A DNA stretch of 64,000 nucleotides from Nemopilema nomurai (Eukaryota > Cnidaria > Scyphozoa > Rhizostomeae > Rhizostomatidae), in contig ML133409.1 of assembly GCA_003864495.1 (NCBI GenBank), positions 124,001 to 188,000 on the forward strand, read 5' to 3'. The position numbers and the translations under genes are program-made. Of the stretch, positions 53,868 through 64,000 are shown one piece after another (position 1 is the stretch's first letter; each line of letters opens with the position of its first letter). The notes below the pieces were generated by a model. That model had not been told where the DNA came from, searched no databases, and saw only the letters and a list, made by a program, of their open reading frames with translations.

Positions 53868-56045
53868 TCAGTCGTCTTGCGCATTATAGGCTCTGTTCGG
53901 GGAACCTTTGATCCTGGCGTCGCTGCCCCTGTCGTTGCTGCCCCTGTCGTTGCTGCCCCTGTCGTTGCTGCCCCTGGCGTCGCTGCCCCTGGCGTTGCTG
54001 CCCCTGGCGTTGCTGCCCCTGGCGTTGCTGCCCCTGTCGTTGCTGCCCCTGGCGTCGCTGCCCCTGGCGTTGCTGTCCCTGGCGTCGCTGCCCCTGGCGT
54101 TGCTGCCCCTGTCGTCGCTGCCCCTGTCGTTGCTGCCCCTGGCGTTGCTGTCCCTGGCGTCGCTGCCCCTGGCGTTCCTGTCCCTGTCGTTGCTGCCCCT
54201 GGCGTTGCTGTCCCTGGCGTCGCTGCCCCTGGCGTTGCTGTCCCTGTCGTTGCTGCCCCTGGCGTCGCTGCCCCTGGCGTCGCTGCCCCTGGCGTCGCTG
54301 CCCCTGTCGTTGCTGCCCCTGTCGTTGCTGCCCCTGGCGTTGCTGTCCCTGGCGTCACTGCCCCTGGCGTCGCTGCCCCTGGCGTCGCTGCCCCTGGCGT
54401 CGCTGCCCCTGGCGTCACTGCCCCTGGCGTCGCTGCCCCTGGCGTCGCTGCCCCTGGCGTCGCTGCCCCTGGCGTTGCTGCCCCTGGTGTCGCTGCCCCT
54501 GACGTCGCTGCCCCTGACGTCGCTGCCCCTGACGTCGCTGCCCCTGGCGTCGCTGCCCCTGGCGTTGCTGCCCCTGGCGTCGCTGCCCCTGGCGTCGCTG
54601 CCCCTGGCGTTGCTGCCCCTGGCGTCGCTGCCCCTGGCGTTGCTGCCACTGACGTCGCTGCCCCTGGCGTTGCTGCCCCTGCTTCTCAAACGCCCATAAA
54701 GCTCCTTCACTGCTTCGTTGAAGTTTGAGCTCATTGCGCAGTATATGAATGGATCTAACACATGGTTAAGACAGCAGCAGATACTAAACAGGACCTCGAT
54801 TGTAAACATCTCACTGAAGTACCCAGGCTTTGCTCGCAAGATCACGCCGACTGTGACTATGTATGGTAAATAGGAAAGAATCATGGTTGTTGTTGCTGTC
54901 ACTAGCATTCTGATTGCCTGCAGCTTCCTGGCTTCAGATTTGTCTGCTCTTAACGCCTGGCTGGGATGCTTGCTCTTGTAGATAAACCAGCAGATGTTGG
55001 AGTACAACAAGAACAAAGACAATGCATAAATGATGTACATTATAAGAGAAAACGTAAGATAAGCATCTTCTCTGGATTTGGACGTGATGACATGGATGCA
55101 AACCTTTGTCAGTCGCATGGAACCAGATACAGGCCGGATAAGTGTAATGATAGCCACATTTGTCGAGGAGTAGATGCCTCCTCCGATTGCAAAAATCCAC
55201 GTGCAAAAAACTGCAACGACCAAATGCTTACTTGTTATGTATAGCCTGGTAGAGAACCTGCAATACGAGGATAGATAAATTCGTAAGATAAATTCAGAGT
55301 AGTCTAGCATAGTTTCCTTCAAGGTACTCGTGGCCAATTGCTGAATAAATATTAACACACAGTGTATCCTTGAACAAGCTTTTATCTGAAAATATTCCTT
55401 TAAAAGAAAGCTACCATTTGCCTAAAGTCATCAATCATTTTACACTATTTAGAAAACACGAGTATTTCACGAAAATGTAGACTCGCACATGACAGGTTGT
55501 ACGCTGGAATTGGCTAATTGTCAATGAAGATTGTCTTCATGTTTCATGAGACAAGATAATAATAGATATGTATATCTATGCAAGTACCTTATCATGACAA
55601 ATCGATGGACTGAAATAACTGCCAAGGATGAGCCTGATGCAAGTGACCCACAATTCCAAACGAAGTGGAAGAAAAAGCAAGTCCAGGGGGGTAATTCCCA
55701 GTCTGGGTAGTATATGGAATGAAAAACTCCAATGATTGGATAGGCAATTACTAGCAAGATGCCATCAGCGATCGCTAGATTGAACAAGAGCCAGTTTGGT
55801 TTGGTTCTCATCGACCTAACAGATGCAATGGCAAACAGCACTGATATGTTTCCCACAGTTCCTGCGAGTACCAGGACTATCCAAGATAAACTAATGCCGA
55901 TACGCGTGTAAAGGGAAAACAGATCTTTGCTGTCCCCCTTGTTGTCGGTCATAGAACAATTTGTTGTGTTGACTAGTGTCAGCATGTCTCTGCTTACTGA
56001 AATCCCAAAAGTTTCTCGACGGAGACAGTATGTCCCAAGTTCCAT
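53868..56045 (-). CDS. Class A (rhodopsin-like) GPCR with a minisatellite-encoded cytoplasmic tail
   Basis: Two exons, 56045-55588 and 55257-53868, in phase, giving 615 aa. Seven hydrophobic segments are visible. TM1 has [17 protein letters not shown]2 has [15 protein letters not shown], and an extracellular Cys lies in PPWTCFFF. The TM3 end reads [10 protein letters not shown] (His147 where D/E is usual), TM6 reads ILSYLPYIV without the usual Trp, and TM7 reads LDPFIYCAM (DPxxY at about 321-325). After helix 8 ([11 protein letters not shown]) the tail from about residue 347 to 598 is a five-residue repeat, mostly RGSDA or RGSNA, followed by a short unique end. NTTNCSMT near the N terminus offers a glycosylation site. 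The ligand cannot be told from sequence; subfamily not recognised. Confidence 0.9.
53919..54686. repeat. 15-bp coding minisatellite, about 51 units
   Basis: The unit is cctggcgtcgctgcc with variants at a few positions (ggcgt/gtcgt/gacgt, cgctg/tgctg, gcccct/gtccct). Length is constant at 15 bp with no indels across the array, so the receptor frame is kept. Long frames also stay open on the plus strand (PGVAA- and LPLAS-type repeats) and in another minus frame (GAATP-type). Those are shadows of the array; only the minus frame giving GSDAR is joined to a real protein. Confidence 0.95.
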
Positions 56046-58318
56046 TTTTCACAGTTCTTCTGGCTTCTAACTGTCTACAATAACGGAAATGAAAGCTATA
56101 TAGTTATGATAAATAGAAAATTAATATATAGATGTGATAAATAGAAAAAGGAATATATGGGTATGATAAATGTAAAAGGAATATATAGATATGATAAATA
56201 GAAAAGGAGTATGATAGATAGAAAAGAAACTTAAAGCATTAAAGCCCTGAAACTAAACAACTTCAATTGCAAATCTTCCTGTGCCTTTTATCAAATTTTC
56301 CCTATACTTTTTCTTCATGTTCACATGAACAAGTATTGGAGATCAATTTGCAAGTACAAAGACCCTTCAGCTGACTGCAGCAGTACGAATGTTTACTTCG
56401 CTTAGAAAGAAGTCCCTACTTTGAACTAAGAATGATGTTTGTTGCATAAAACAATGCAATAAACCAATCTGGATAGAGCTTCAGAAAAACCAAACATAAA
56501 CATGCGAAGAATGGATAACATAGTGTTACAACTTTTACTTTAATATTATAACTGAGACTGTAACAAGTATTGCCGTCTTCCGCAATGAAACTCAAATCGA
56601 GTCTTGGAATATTATGACAATAAGTTTTTAGACTCATGGAGCAAACAAAATTAAAGTGCTAAGGCTTCTAATTGTTAAAAATGTGGTCCAGCCATGATAT
56701 TTCTTAAAATGTTTTTATAAAGAAAATGGACATTAAAGCTTACCAATGTATTTTATCGCAAAATGTATCCTGCCAGTCATATTCACAGGCAGAAGTAGCC
56801 GAGCTTGTTGAATACTGTTGTCAATTCGAGAAGTCGAATCAAGCAGTAAGCAACGTCTCTAGGCTTGGCGGGTTTCTCTGCAAGCATTTGACTGATATGC
56901 AGATGTGTGGACAATAAGATACTTCATTAAAGAGTCTCATTAGAATCGCTGTATTTTCCAGCAGCAAACAAGGCCATAATATTGACAGGTGTCTGCAAAA
57001 TTGTAAGGCTCTATTACCGGGGAAACGCGTTCTGCTGCCAAAAACGGATGATACAGTTATGAAGATCAGAACGAGAGCGGTATACAGCTGCTCAAACACA
57101 TCTTGAAAATGATATTAACCATTGTTTCGAGTCTCAAACTTACAGGCAAATTTAACTTTACAACCACTTGACGCAGCCAAAAGCTGCAAGAGGCACTTAC
57201 GACTTATTTTTTCCTCAGAAGACCCTGTTTTATAAACTCTTCTTAATATTTCTAAAATATTTAGAAATTTCTCCATCATTAGGGCTCATTTCCATACAAC
57301 GCCCATGCTACTTCAAATATAGGTGATGATGAATATAATGTGTATTGATAAAAGAAAACAAAACATAGTCTATGCACTGAGGTGGATTAAGTAGGAATTG
57401 CATGTCCCCTTAATCGCCTTAATACGTAACTGCATTGTCTGAAGATTCGAATAGGCACGATAGACCCTCCATGGATGACCCCTGAATTCGATCCCCATTT
57501 CGGTTTAGAGTCTCAGGCCAATCAAGTCGTACAGTTTGTTATCTATTCCTTTACTTTCACTTTTCAGAAAAATGGCAAAATCAATGGTATCACCTTTTCT
57601 CCGTTTGTTAAACGACATTTCTTGTCCTAATGGCATCGTCTCTTCGGCTTGGTAAACAGCTCTCAAAGAAACTAGGAGTCTTTCAGTACAGGGAATTTTT
57701 TCAACTGTATACCATCACTCGAGATTCGTTTATCCTACTTTAGCTTCAAGGCTATTCGCAACTAGTTACGTATTTCATTAGGTTTCGGTTACTTCCCGAC
57801 GTTTACGATATACACACACTGAGAATAGATAAACATGACAATAGATTAATCTAAATATGCAGAAGCATGGCCCGGCTGCTTTGTGCCATTTTACGTTATG
57901 AACATTTACACACCTGCAACAATGCTTGTAGAGATTATGTAGTTGTAGTGAACAATTAGTCATCATCAGTCTTACATACAATTTTACCACATCCACCACA
58001 AAACTGCCAACCTAAAGAAGGGTGAAGAGGCACCAGCCTCTCCAAAGGTTTTACTCCTTTGTATATTGTTATCTCAGATTAAAAGTCGTCCTTTGCTGCA
58101 AAACACAGTTTCAAATACTTTCCCTGCAATTTATGGCCATACCCAACTTATTGCAATTTGATACAATTTACCTCACAGTTTGATGTCTATTAGAAGCTAG
58201 AATACATGTGCTGCTATCAAAAAAGTAGGTAAGCTAAAAAATTTGTTAATGAAACTTTTTCACCATAACAAACAATGTCTAGCATACATTTTGGTATCAT
58301 AAAGCATAAATTAAACAA
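56046..58318. other. Intergenic, GPCR 5' side to ECSIT 3' end
   Basis: About 2.3 kb. It should contain the GPCR promoter and the ECSIT 3' UTR. Apart from the AT-rich tandem repeat near 56.1 kb it shows nothing recognisable. The short open frames have no homology or splice support. Confidence 0.55.
56096..56226. repeat. AT-rich imperfect tandem repeat, unit about 30 bp
   Basis: Four or five imperfect copies built on gatatgataaatagaaaag with aatatatag spacers, immediately upstream of the GPCR start on its strand. It may lie in the promoter or 5' UTR of the receptor. Confidence 0.75.
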
Positions 58319-60598
58319 TCAGGTGGGAACAATATCATCTTGAACATTTACATTAAAAATGATTTTGAATTTAGAAAGTCTTGGGTTTTCTTCTTGAAGG
58401 TGTACTAGCCAGCTTTGCAGTGCTTCTTTCACAGATCTGTTTGTCATGCAGAGACCAACAACCATACCTAGATGATAAAACAAATTTACGAGATCAACAA
58501 AAAAAGAGTTATCAACATACAAAACAACAATGAAAACTGCAAAAAAGCATTTGTCAACATTTATAGCAATTCTTTAGTCTTCCTGCCTTAAATATATTCA
58601 TTACATATTAAAATTATTTTTCAGATCATCTGGCTGGCACTTAAACTTGCTTAGCATTATAAACCTTTCTTTGGATCTTGTAACAGGCTAACATTCAAAA
58701 GGCTGTTGATGAGCTACACCTGTTGACAAAAAGTAATTTTGCACCACTAAGTTTATTTCCATTGGTGAGCTGTCTTCATGACTTGGTCTTAGTATTTAAA
58801 TTCTAATGCATCCTTCATAGGCAGTCTTAACAGGAATGGTCATTAAGAAGACCATTGATGTGTTTTACACCAAACAAGAATAAACACTTCACTTCCACTT
58901 CAGCCTTGTATCCAAGAACAAATATATTTCGATACTTTCTGTGTCAGCAGGCATATTGATGATTATTATACATAATGACCACAATTAAACTGTCTCTAAA
59001 TCAGAGCAAATTGGTTTATGGAAAATTAGGCTTGGTATTGAGATAATAATATAGAATGCCAAGGCATGAACTACCAATGGAAATGAGCATAAGGGCTCTA
59101 TCCTTCTGCTTCAAGCAGCTAAATCTTTTACACTTGGTGTATATTTGCAGTAACTACTTTCTTACCTTCTCGTACTTTTGTATCATCATCGTGGCTTATT
59201 GGATTTTCTAGGTCAAGTGGTTCTGACTTTAGAAGGTAAAATTGTTCTTTTATATGATTCATCCAAATGTAATGCGGACCTTCCAAGTAAAGGGTCTTTG
59301 AGATATCATGTGTTGCAAGAAATTCCTTCTGCTCTTCATTCTGACATCCAATTATGAAGGACTTTTTATATAAATTGTCTGGAGCATCCTTGATGTAGTT
59401 CAAAGAAAAAGTTGAAAGAAACTGCCACAGGAACAAAAAGTGTATCTAAGCATAACATCTGTTAAAATTAGATAACCCAAGAAAAACCTTTACCCTATAA
59501 GTTTACCAAATGATTATCAAATAGAAGTTTATCATAAAACATCTTATAAGTAAAGACAATGAATGGTAAAACATGTTATCATGATTTTGTTTTTAATATT
59601 TTCCAATTAAAAGTAAGAGCTATATGATTTCAATGTTTAGCCTACATGATTCAGGGTTATTTTAATAAGCAAATAAAACAGTTCTAAGATACAAAGGCCA
59701 TTATATTAATTTCTATTCCACAACATGCAGTTAGACAGAAAAAAGAACAAAACAAGCACTCCCTGATTCTTACCTCACAAGAGTATACTTTGATATTTTC
59801 CTTATCCATTGTCATTCTTGTTAATGCCATTTGACAAAGCTTAAACCTATCTTTAAGATCCTCATCTGATACAAGGTAAGGGTTAGCATGCTGGTATTTA
59901 TCAAACCAATATGCCATTCGTTGAGCTTTCTGAACTGGAAGGCTTGCCCTGCCAAATACTTCTAGCAAAATAGTGTAAGTCAAATCATCTGGTCTGATAC
60001 CATTATCCTCCATTTTGGTGAGCAAATCTAGCGCAACGTCTATCTGTGGATGTGGCTTCGGCCATAATGCATCCAATATAGTCTTATTGACAATTTTGTG
60101 CTTGGGAAAAACTTCCAAAATTTCGTTGTATACATCCAGGTCCTTGTGCAGGCCAAATGAATCCAAATAATTCAACGATGTGCACACAAAACTAAGATGT
60201 CCCCTTCTCAGTCTATCCTTGCTCAAAAAGCTTTGGACGACATGTAAAAAGCCTTCTTTAGTTTTTTCCTCTTCAAGTGCATTTTCGAAGGCAAGTATGT
60301 GGTGTTTATCGATCTTTTGCTCGACTTTGCCACTGAAAAAGCTCACTCTTTTTACTTTTGCAAACTTGTCTTCGCCTCTTAGCAGATGTTTCATTGTCTT
60401 TGGTACTTCAACATCACTTTGCTTCTTTTGAACCGGGGCAATATCGTTACTTGCAGGCTTTTGCACAAGGTCGCTGTTAGATCGTACATACTTGGACACA
60501 GTGAAAGGGAGCATAATACTCTGCCATTTGTTTTGTCGTATCGTAGATACAGCAGCTTTGCCAACTAAATGGCCAAGTGCATAAAATCTTCCATCCAT
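58319..60598 (-). CDS. ECSIT: ECSIT, mitochondrial signalling intermediate and complex I assembly factor
   Basis: In vertebrates ECSIT assists mitochondrial complex I assembly and acts as a TRAF6 partner in Toll signalling. Three exons, 60598-59774, 59421-59166, 58467-58319, in phase, giving 409 aa (human about 431). The first 45 residues are basic and hydroxylated with few acids, consistent with a mitochondrial presequence. The PPR-like core shows RRGHLSFVCTSLNYLDSFG, HKDLDVYNEILEVFPKHKI, KMEDNGIRPDDLTYTILLEV and FGRASLPVQKAQRM. The C-terminal domain shows FIIGCQNEEQKEFLATHDIS, LYLEGPHYIWM and GMVVGLCMTNRSVKEALQSW. The stretch that links these in human (about 35 residues rich in Tyr and Asp) is absent between exons 2 and 3. 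It is divergent from RPSA across about 1 kb. Confidence 0.94.
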
Positions 60599-61619
60599 TA
60601 AATTGATCTAAAAAGCAAATAATTATTTTTTACCAAGTATGTGATGCAGAAATTTACTGCAAATAATGTTTATCATAGAAAAAGAATACCATATTTCCAT
60701 CGCCTCGTATCGATATACACGTTCGCGCATTGCATTACTGCCAGATCAAAACCTCACATGTTTTACTTTCCAGCCTCTTACAACCCATTGGCGTTCACGT
60801 TAGAGTAAGTGACTGCCGATCATAGGCCTTTTAAAGTAAAATATCTAACAACAGAATAATGTTAGCACATTGATTATGAAGGAAAATAGTCCTAAACCTC
60901 TTGTCAGTTTCATAGTCAGAAATTACTGATGGCTTGCTTCAAATTATTCTGAATAAAAGACGGAGTAGCTTGTCTTCAGTTTGCTGAACATACTGTCCTA
61001 GAATCGTACTTCATTTGCTGTATTTTACTATAATGCGCGTATTGGTTGTCAAAGATTTGATTCTCGCAAATCTTTTTGCATCATGTCATTTTCAAGGACT
61101 GGAAAATTTAACTACGTCTTCCACTGCTACAAACAGTTCAAGGTGTTAGGCCTTCCCTTCATCAGTCCAAAACGTGATTTACAATTAGTATTACAAGAAA
61201 ATGAATAGAGTTTTCTGATCAAGGCTTACAAGGTCTTACACGTAAACTAAGCCCTAGTCTTGCAAATCCTAGAGGACAATCATTGAGATGTGACAGTGTT
61301 GTCAAATGCCGATCGTTGTTGGGTAGGCCTACAGGAAACCTGCTTATCTTTCCTGAAAATGTGTCATACTTCTAGGTGTCATATCGGAATAAAGTGTATC
61401 TTTTTTAGTGCAACAATCATCGTAAATTCTTTATTTCCAATGCTGCTCATCTTTCAATGCCTTATGATAAAATCGGACCACGATTTAGTAGTATTTCTGG
61501 AATATCTGAAGTTCTTCTGTTTTTATTAGAAGGGTTATCGCAGCCTGCTATATTTGATTTAATTTATTTGTTTACATCTAGGTTGTCCATCGTAACTTCA
61601 TTTCCGGAACAACTACAAA
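60599..61619. promoter_or_regulatory. Shared 5' region of divergent ECSIT and RPSA
   Basis: About 1.0 kb lies between the two start codons, so both promoters must sit here. Just before the RPSA ATG the sequence cttcatttccggaacaac is a pyrimidine-rich tract of the kind found at ribosomal-protein transcription starts. No TATA box or other site is assigned. Confidence 0.5.
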
Positions 61620-63761
61620 ATGTCGGGTTCACTTGATATTCTACAGTTAGATAAGACAGATGTTGTCAAGTTTCTTGCTAGTGGTACTCACCTTGGTGCC
61701 ACCAATGTCAACTTCCAAATGGTTGAATATGTCTACAAGCGCAAGCCAGATGGTATGCTCTATTTATTGTCGATTTCTATTTTTCTTAATGTTCATGTGG
61801 GTGGATAATATTACCTAAATATTGTCATTAATGGTTATTATTTATTGTTTTATCATTGCGATTGTTATTTAGTTTGCTATATAGATGGGTGGGTTAACTT
61901 CAAGTATTTATGCTCTCGTTGTTGTGTTTCAGGTATTCACATCATCAACTTGAGAAAAACATGGGAGAAGCTGGTTCTTGCTGCCAGAATCATTGCAGGA
62001 ATTGAGAATCCAGAGGATGTCTGTGTGATCTCATCAAGACCATATGGAACTGTAAGTATGCTTTCATCCTTTTTTCCCATATGTAGTCATTCTTGACTTT
62101 TACTCATCATTTCTCGCCCGTTTTATCTACACTGAAGATGACTCCTGCCCGAGTCGAAACGTTTGGCAGTGTCATAATTGGCCAGTGTCACAATAAGGAT
62201 ATGTTGATTGGCTAACATCTTTTTACAGATTTGTCCATTGATTATGTTGTTCTTGTAATTGGATTCGCCTATTTTACTAAGGAATTGTTGATTGCAACAT
62301 GGACTTTTTATTTGTTGTCATCCTCGTCATCAAGTTCTTGAATAAGCTGTGTTTCACGAAATCCAAATACTCATCAGTTATTTGGTATACACTTTTTTAT
62401 GTAGCTTATATATATATATTCATTAGAATTTCAGTTGTTAGCTAAATAGAACAACTGTATAGTAGAACTAGGAGTATTAATTTCAGTAGCATTAAAGTCA
62501 GCCGAGACTGGAGAAAATAAAGTCCTAAGTCTGAATGATCTTTGTTCTTCAGCGTGCTGTCTTGAAGTTTGCCCAAGCAACTGGTGCAAACCCAATTGCT
62601 GGACGTTTCACACCAGGAACATTCACCAATCAAATCCAAAAGGCCTTTAGGGAACCACGTCTCCTTGTTGTCACAGATCCACACAGTGACCATCAGGTAT
62701 CATTCTTGCAGACCTTCTTCTTCATAGACAGTTTCTTCTGCTTAGCAAGGGCATCATAAATTGCTTAATTATTTTTTAGCTAAGAATGTGATTTTTGAAG
62801 AGCATGTTCTTAGTAAATTCAAGAATATAACTGAATTATTGTAAGATTTGTTTAAAACATTTATAAATTTTTGGGTCTAGATAAACCAGTTCAGGTCAGA
62901 GAGGATGCAGGATAACGGATCTTTTAAGTTTTTCATGAGTAAACCAAATTTTTTACATCTATTGAAATACCAAATGGCCCCTATGTAGAACACTATTGCT
63001 TTATTTCTTGCAACAAGCTTCAAGTTACTTTGCCATAACATTGATTTGTTTTGGGTGGTATTTAAAGTGATGATAACATTAGTGATAATTTTTCCAAGGC
63101 CATTACTGAGGCATCATACGTCAACATTCCAGTAGTTGCACTTTGCAATACTGACTCCCCACTGCGTTACGTTGATGTGGCTATCCCATGCAACAACAAG
63201 GGTGTCCACTCAATTGGTCTTATGTGGTGGATGCTTGCAAGAGAGGTCCTCAGGTTGCGAGGAATAATTAGCCGCAAAACACCATGGGAAGTCATGCCTG
63301 ATCTGTACTTCTACAGAGATCCTGAAGAGGTATACTTTTAAGTCAATTTCACATCTATTATCCATGTGTCCATGTGTCACATATATTATCGATTAAGCAA
63401 GAGAACCCCACAAATCTGCTTCTTACTGTAGAAAAAACTGTCTGTAGTTTTACAGAAAGGTAAGCATTTGTTAGTGTGATAAACATTTTGCTTTGTTTCA
63501 TACTGATAGTAGGGGTACAAGATGTTTCCGACATTTTGGATGTAGCAAAGATATCAGTAAGAATAATGACAGCAAACAGGTTTTCAATGCAGGATGATTG
63601 ATTTCTAGATTGAAAAAGAGGAACAGCAAGCTGCCGCTGCGAAGGCAGATGCCAAAGTTGATGACCAGGTCTACCAGACAGACTGGGGATACCAGCAGGA
63701 TCAGACCGCAGTCACCACGGAAACTGGTGAATGGGGCTCTGGGGTTGCAGCCACCCAAGAT
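61620..63761 (+). CDS. RPSA: 40S ribosomal protein SA (uS2), partial at right edge
   Basis: Small-subunit ribosomal protein uS2, needed for late 18S rRNA processing; the vertebrate form is also called the laminin receptor precursor. Exons seen: 61620-61752, 61933-62051, 62553-62696, 63099-63329, 63609-63761, all in phase, 260 residues so far. Signatures: [95 protein letters not shown] and [15 protein letters not shown]. The last visible exon starts the acidic, Trp/Gln-rich C-terminal tail ([17 protein letters not shown]) typical of animal RPSA. The donor at 63762 (GTGAGT) shows that at least one more exon lies beyond base 64000. Confidence 0.97.
62128..62176 (+). other. Hammerhead-ribozyme-like core in RPSA intron 2
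   Basis: CTGAAGA (62132-62138) fits the conserved CUGANGA box. It is followed by GACTC, a six-base loop and GAGTC (62140-62155), a perfect 5-bp stem II, and directly by GAAA (62156-62159), the second conserved box. A GTC that could be the cleavage triplet follows at 62171-62173. Stem III would be very short and stem I is not clear, so this may be a decayed copy or a chance match. Confidence 0.35.
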
Positions 63762-64000
63762 GTGAGTAGCAGCAGCTTTGGTGCAGCTTTAAAGAGATTA
63801 TTATGCTACTTTGGGCATGCTCTAATCATCGTTGAAACTTCAAAAGGCCTCTGTATGCCACAAGTTTCTCCACTTGTGCTACACTTTGTATTTTTAATTG
63901 TTCTTGTCTTATTTAAATGTTCTTGTCTAACTGTACAATGTGACCTTGTTTTATTTTGCAAGTCATTCAATGATGCATTTTCAAGCTATGAATAATTTTT

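Noticed and set aside
53831..54728. Long open frames over the 15-bp array on the plus strand (PGVAA and LPLAS repeats) and a second minus frame (GAATP repeats)
   Set aside because: All follow automatically from a 15-bp repeat without stops. Only the minus frame giving GSDAR is continuous with a seven-helix receptor and has splice support.
1..64000. tRNA genes, CRISPR arrays, bacterial operons, prophage or endogenous retrovirus genes
   Set aside because: None seen. The genes are spliced animal genes and the only transposase-like fragments are pogo- and hAT-type DNA transposons.

Overview
The window is nuclear DNA from an animal, AT-rich and intron-rich, with GT-AG exons of about 50-400 bp. 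No bacterial, organellar or viral gene was recognised. The gene complement (UBE2O, CFAP52, XPO6, ZNF598, ECSIT, RPSA, TOP3A), the divergent rhodopsin-like receptor and the pogo/HIRAN/hAT transposon debris suggest a marine invertebrate, possibly a cnidarian. The species cannot be named from the sequence. Family comparisons use remembered knowledge of the families; no search was run.

Layout. TOP3A (5' half only, minus) lies at 2.0-6.0 kb and UBE2O (minus, 15 exons) at 8.0-17.4 kb. CFAP52/WDR16 (minus, 15 exons) lies at 18.4-26.3 kb and XPO6 (minus, 24 visible coding exons) at 28.1-42.2 kb. A gene-poor 4.3 kb stretch follows, with small GC-rich and foldback elements. ZNF598 (plus, 3 exons) lies at 46.6-49.9 kb. 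A 2.2 kb pogo-like element with matching terminal inverted repeats (50.8-53.0 kb) holds a HIRAN-like reading frame, a pogo/Tigger-type C-terminal fragment and a broken hAT-type fragment. A class A GPCR (minus, 2 exons) at 53.9-56.0 kb has a cytoplasmic tail that is a 15-bp minisatellite of about 51 copies. ECSIT (minus, 3 exons) at 58.3-60.6 kb is divergent from RPSA (plus, runs off the right edge) from 61.6 kb.

The genes are housekeeping genes with no evident shared pathway, although ZNF598 (a ribosome-collision E3 ligase), UBE2O (an E2/E3 acting on unassembled ribosomal proteins) and RPSA all touch ribosome biology. Their proximity is probably chance.

Most notable points: the minisatellite-encoded GPCR tail; the composite pogo-like element with a HIRAN frame; three separate one-base frame breaks, each beside a short homopolymer (UBE2O, CFAP52, HIRAN frame), that look like consensus errors; a hammerhead-ribozyme-like core in an RPSA intron; and several minisatellites and foldbacks inside introns. 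Exon sums support the frame-break reading: UBE2O exons total 2948 nt and CFAP52 exons 1862 nt, each one base short of a multiple of three, whereas XPO6, ZNF598, ECSIT and the GPCR sum exactly.
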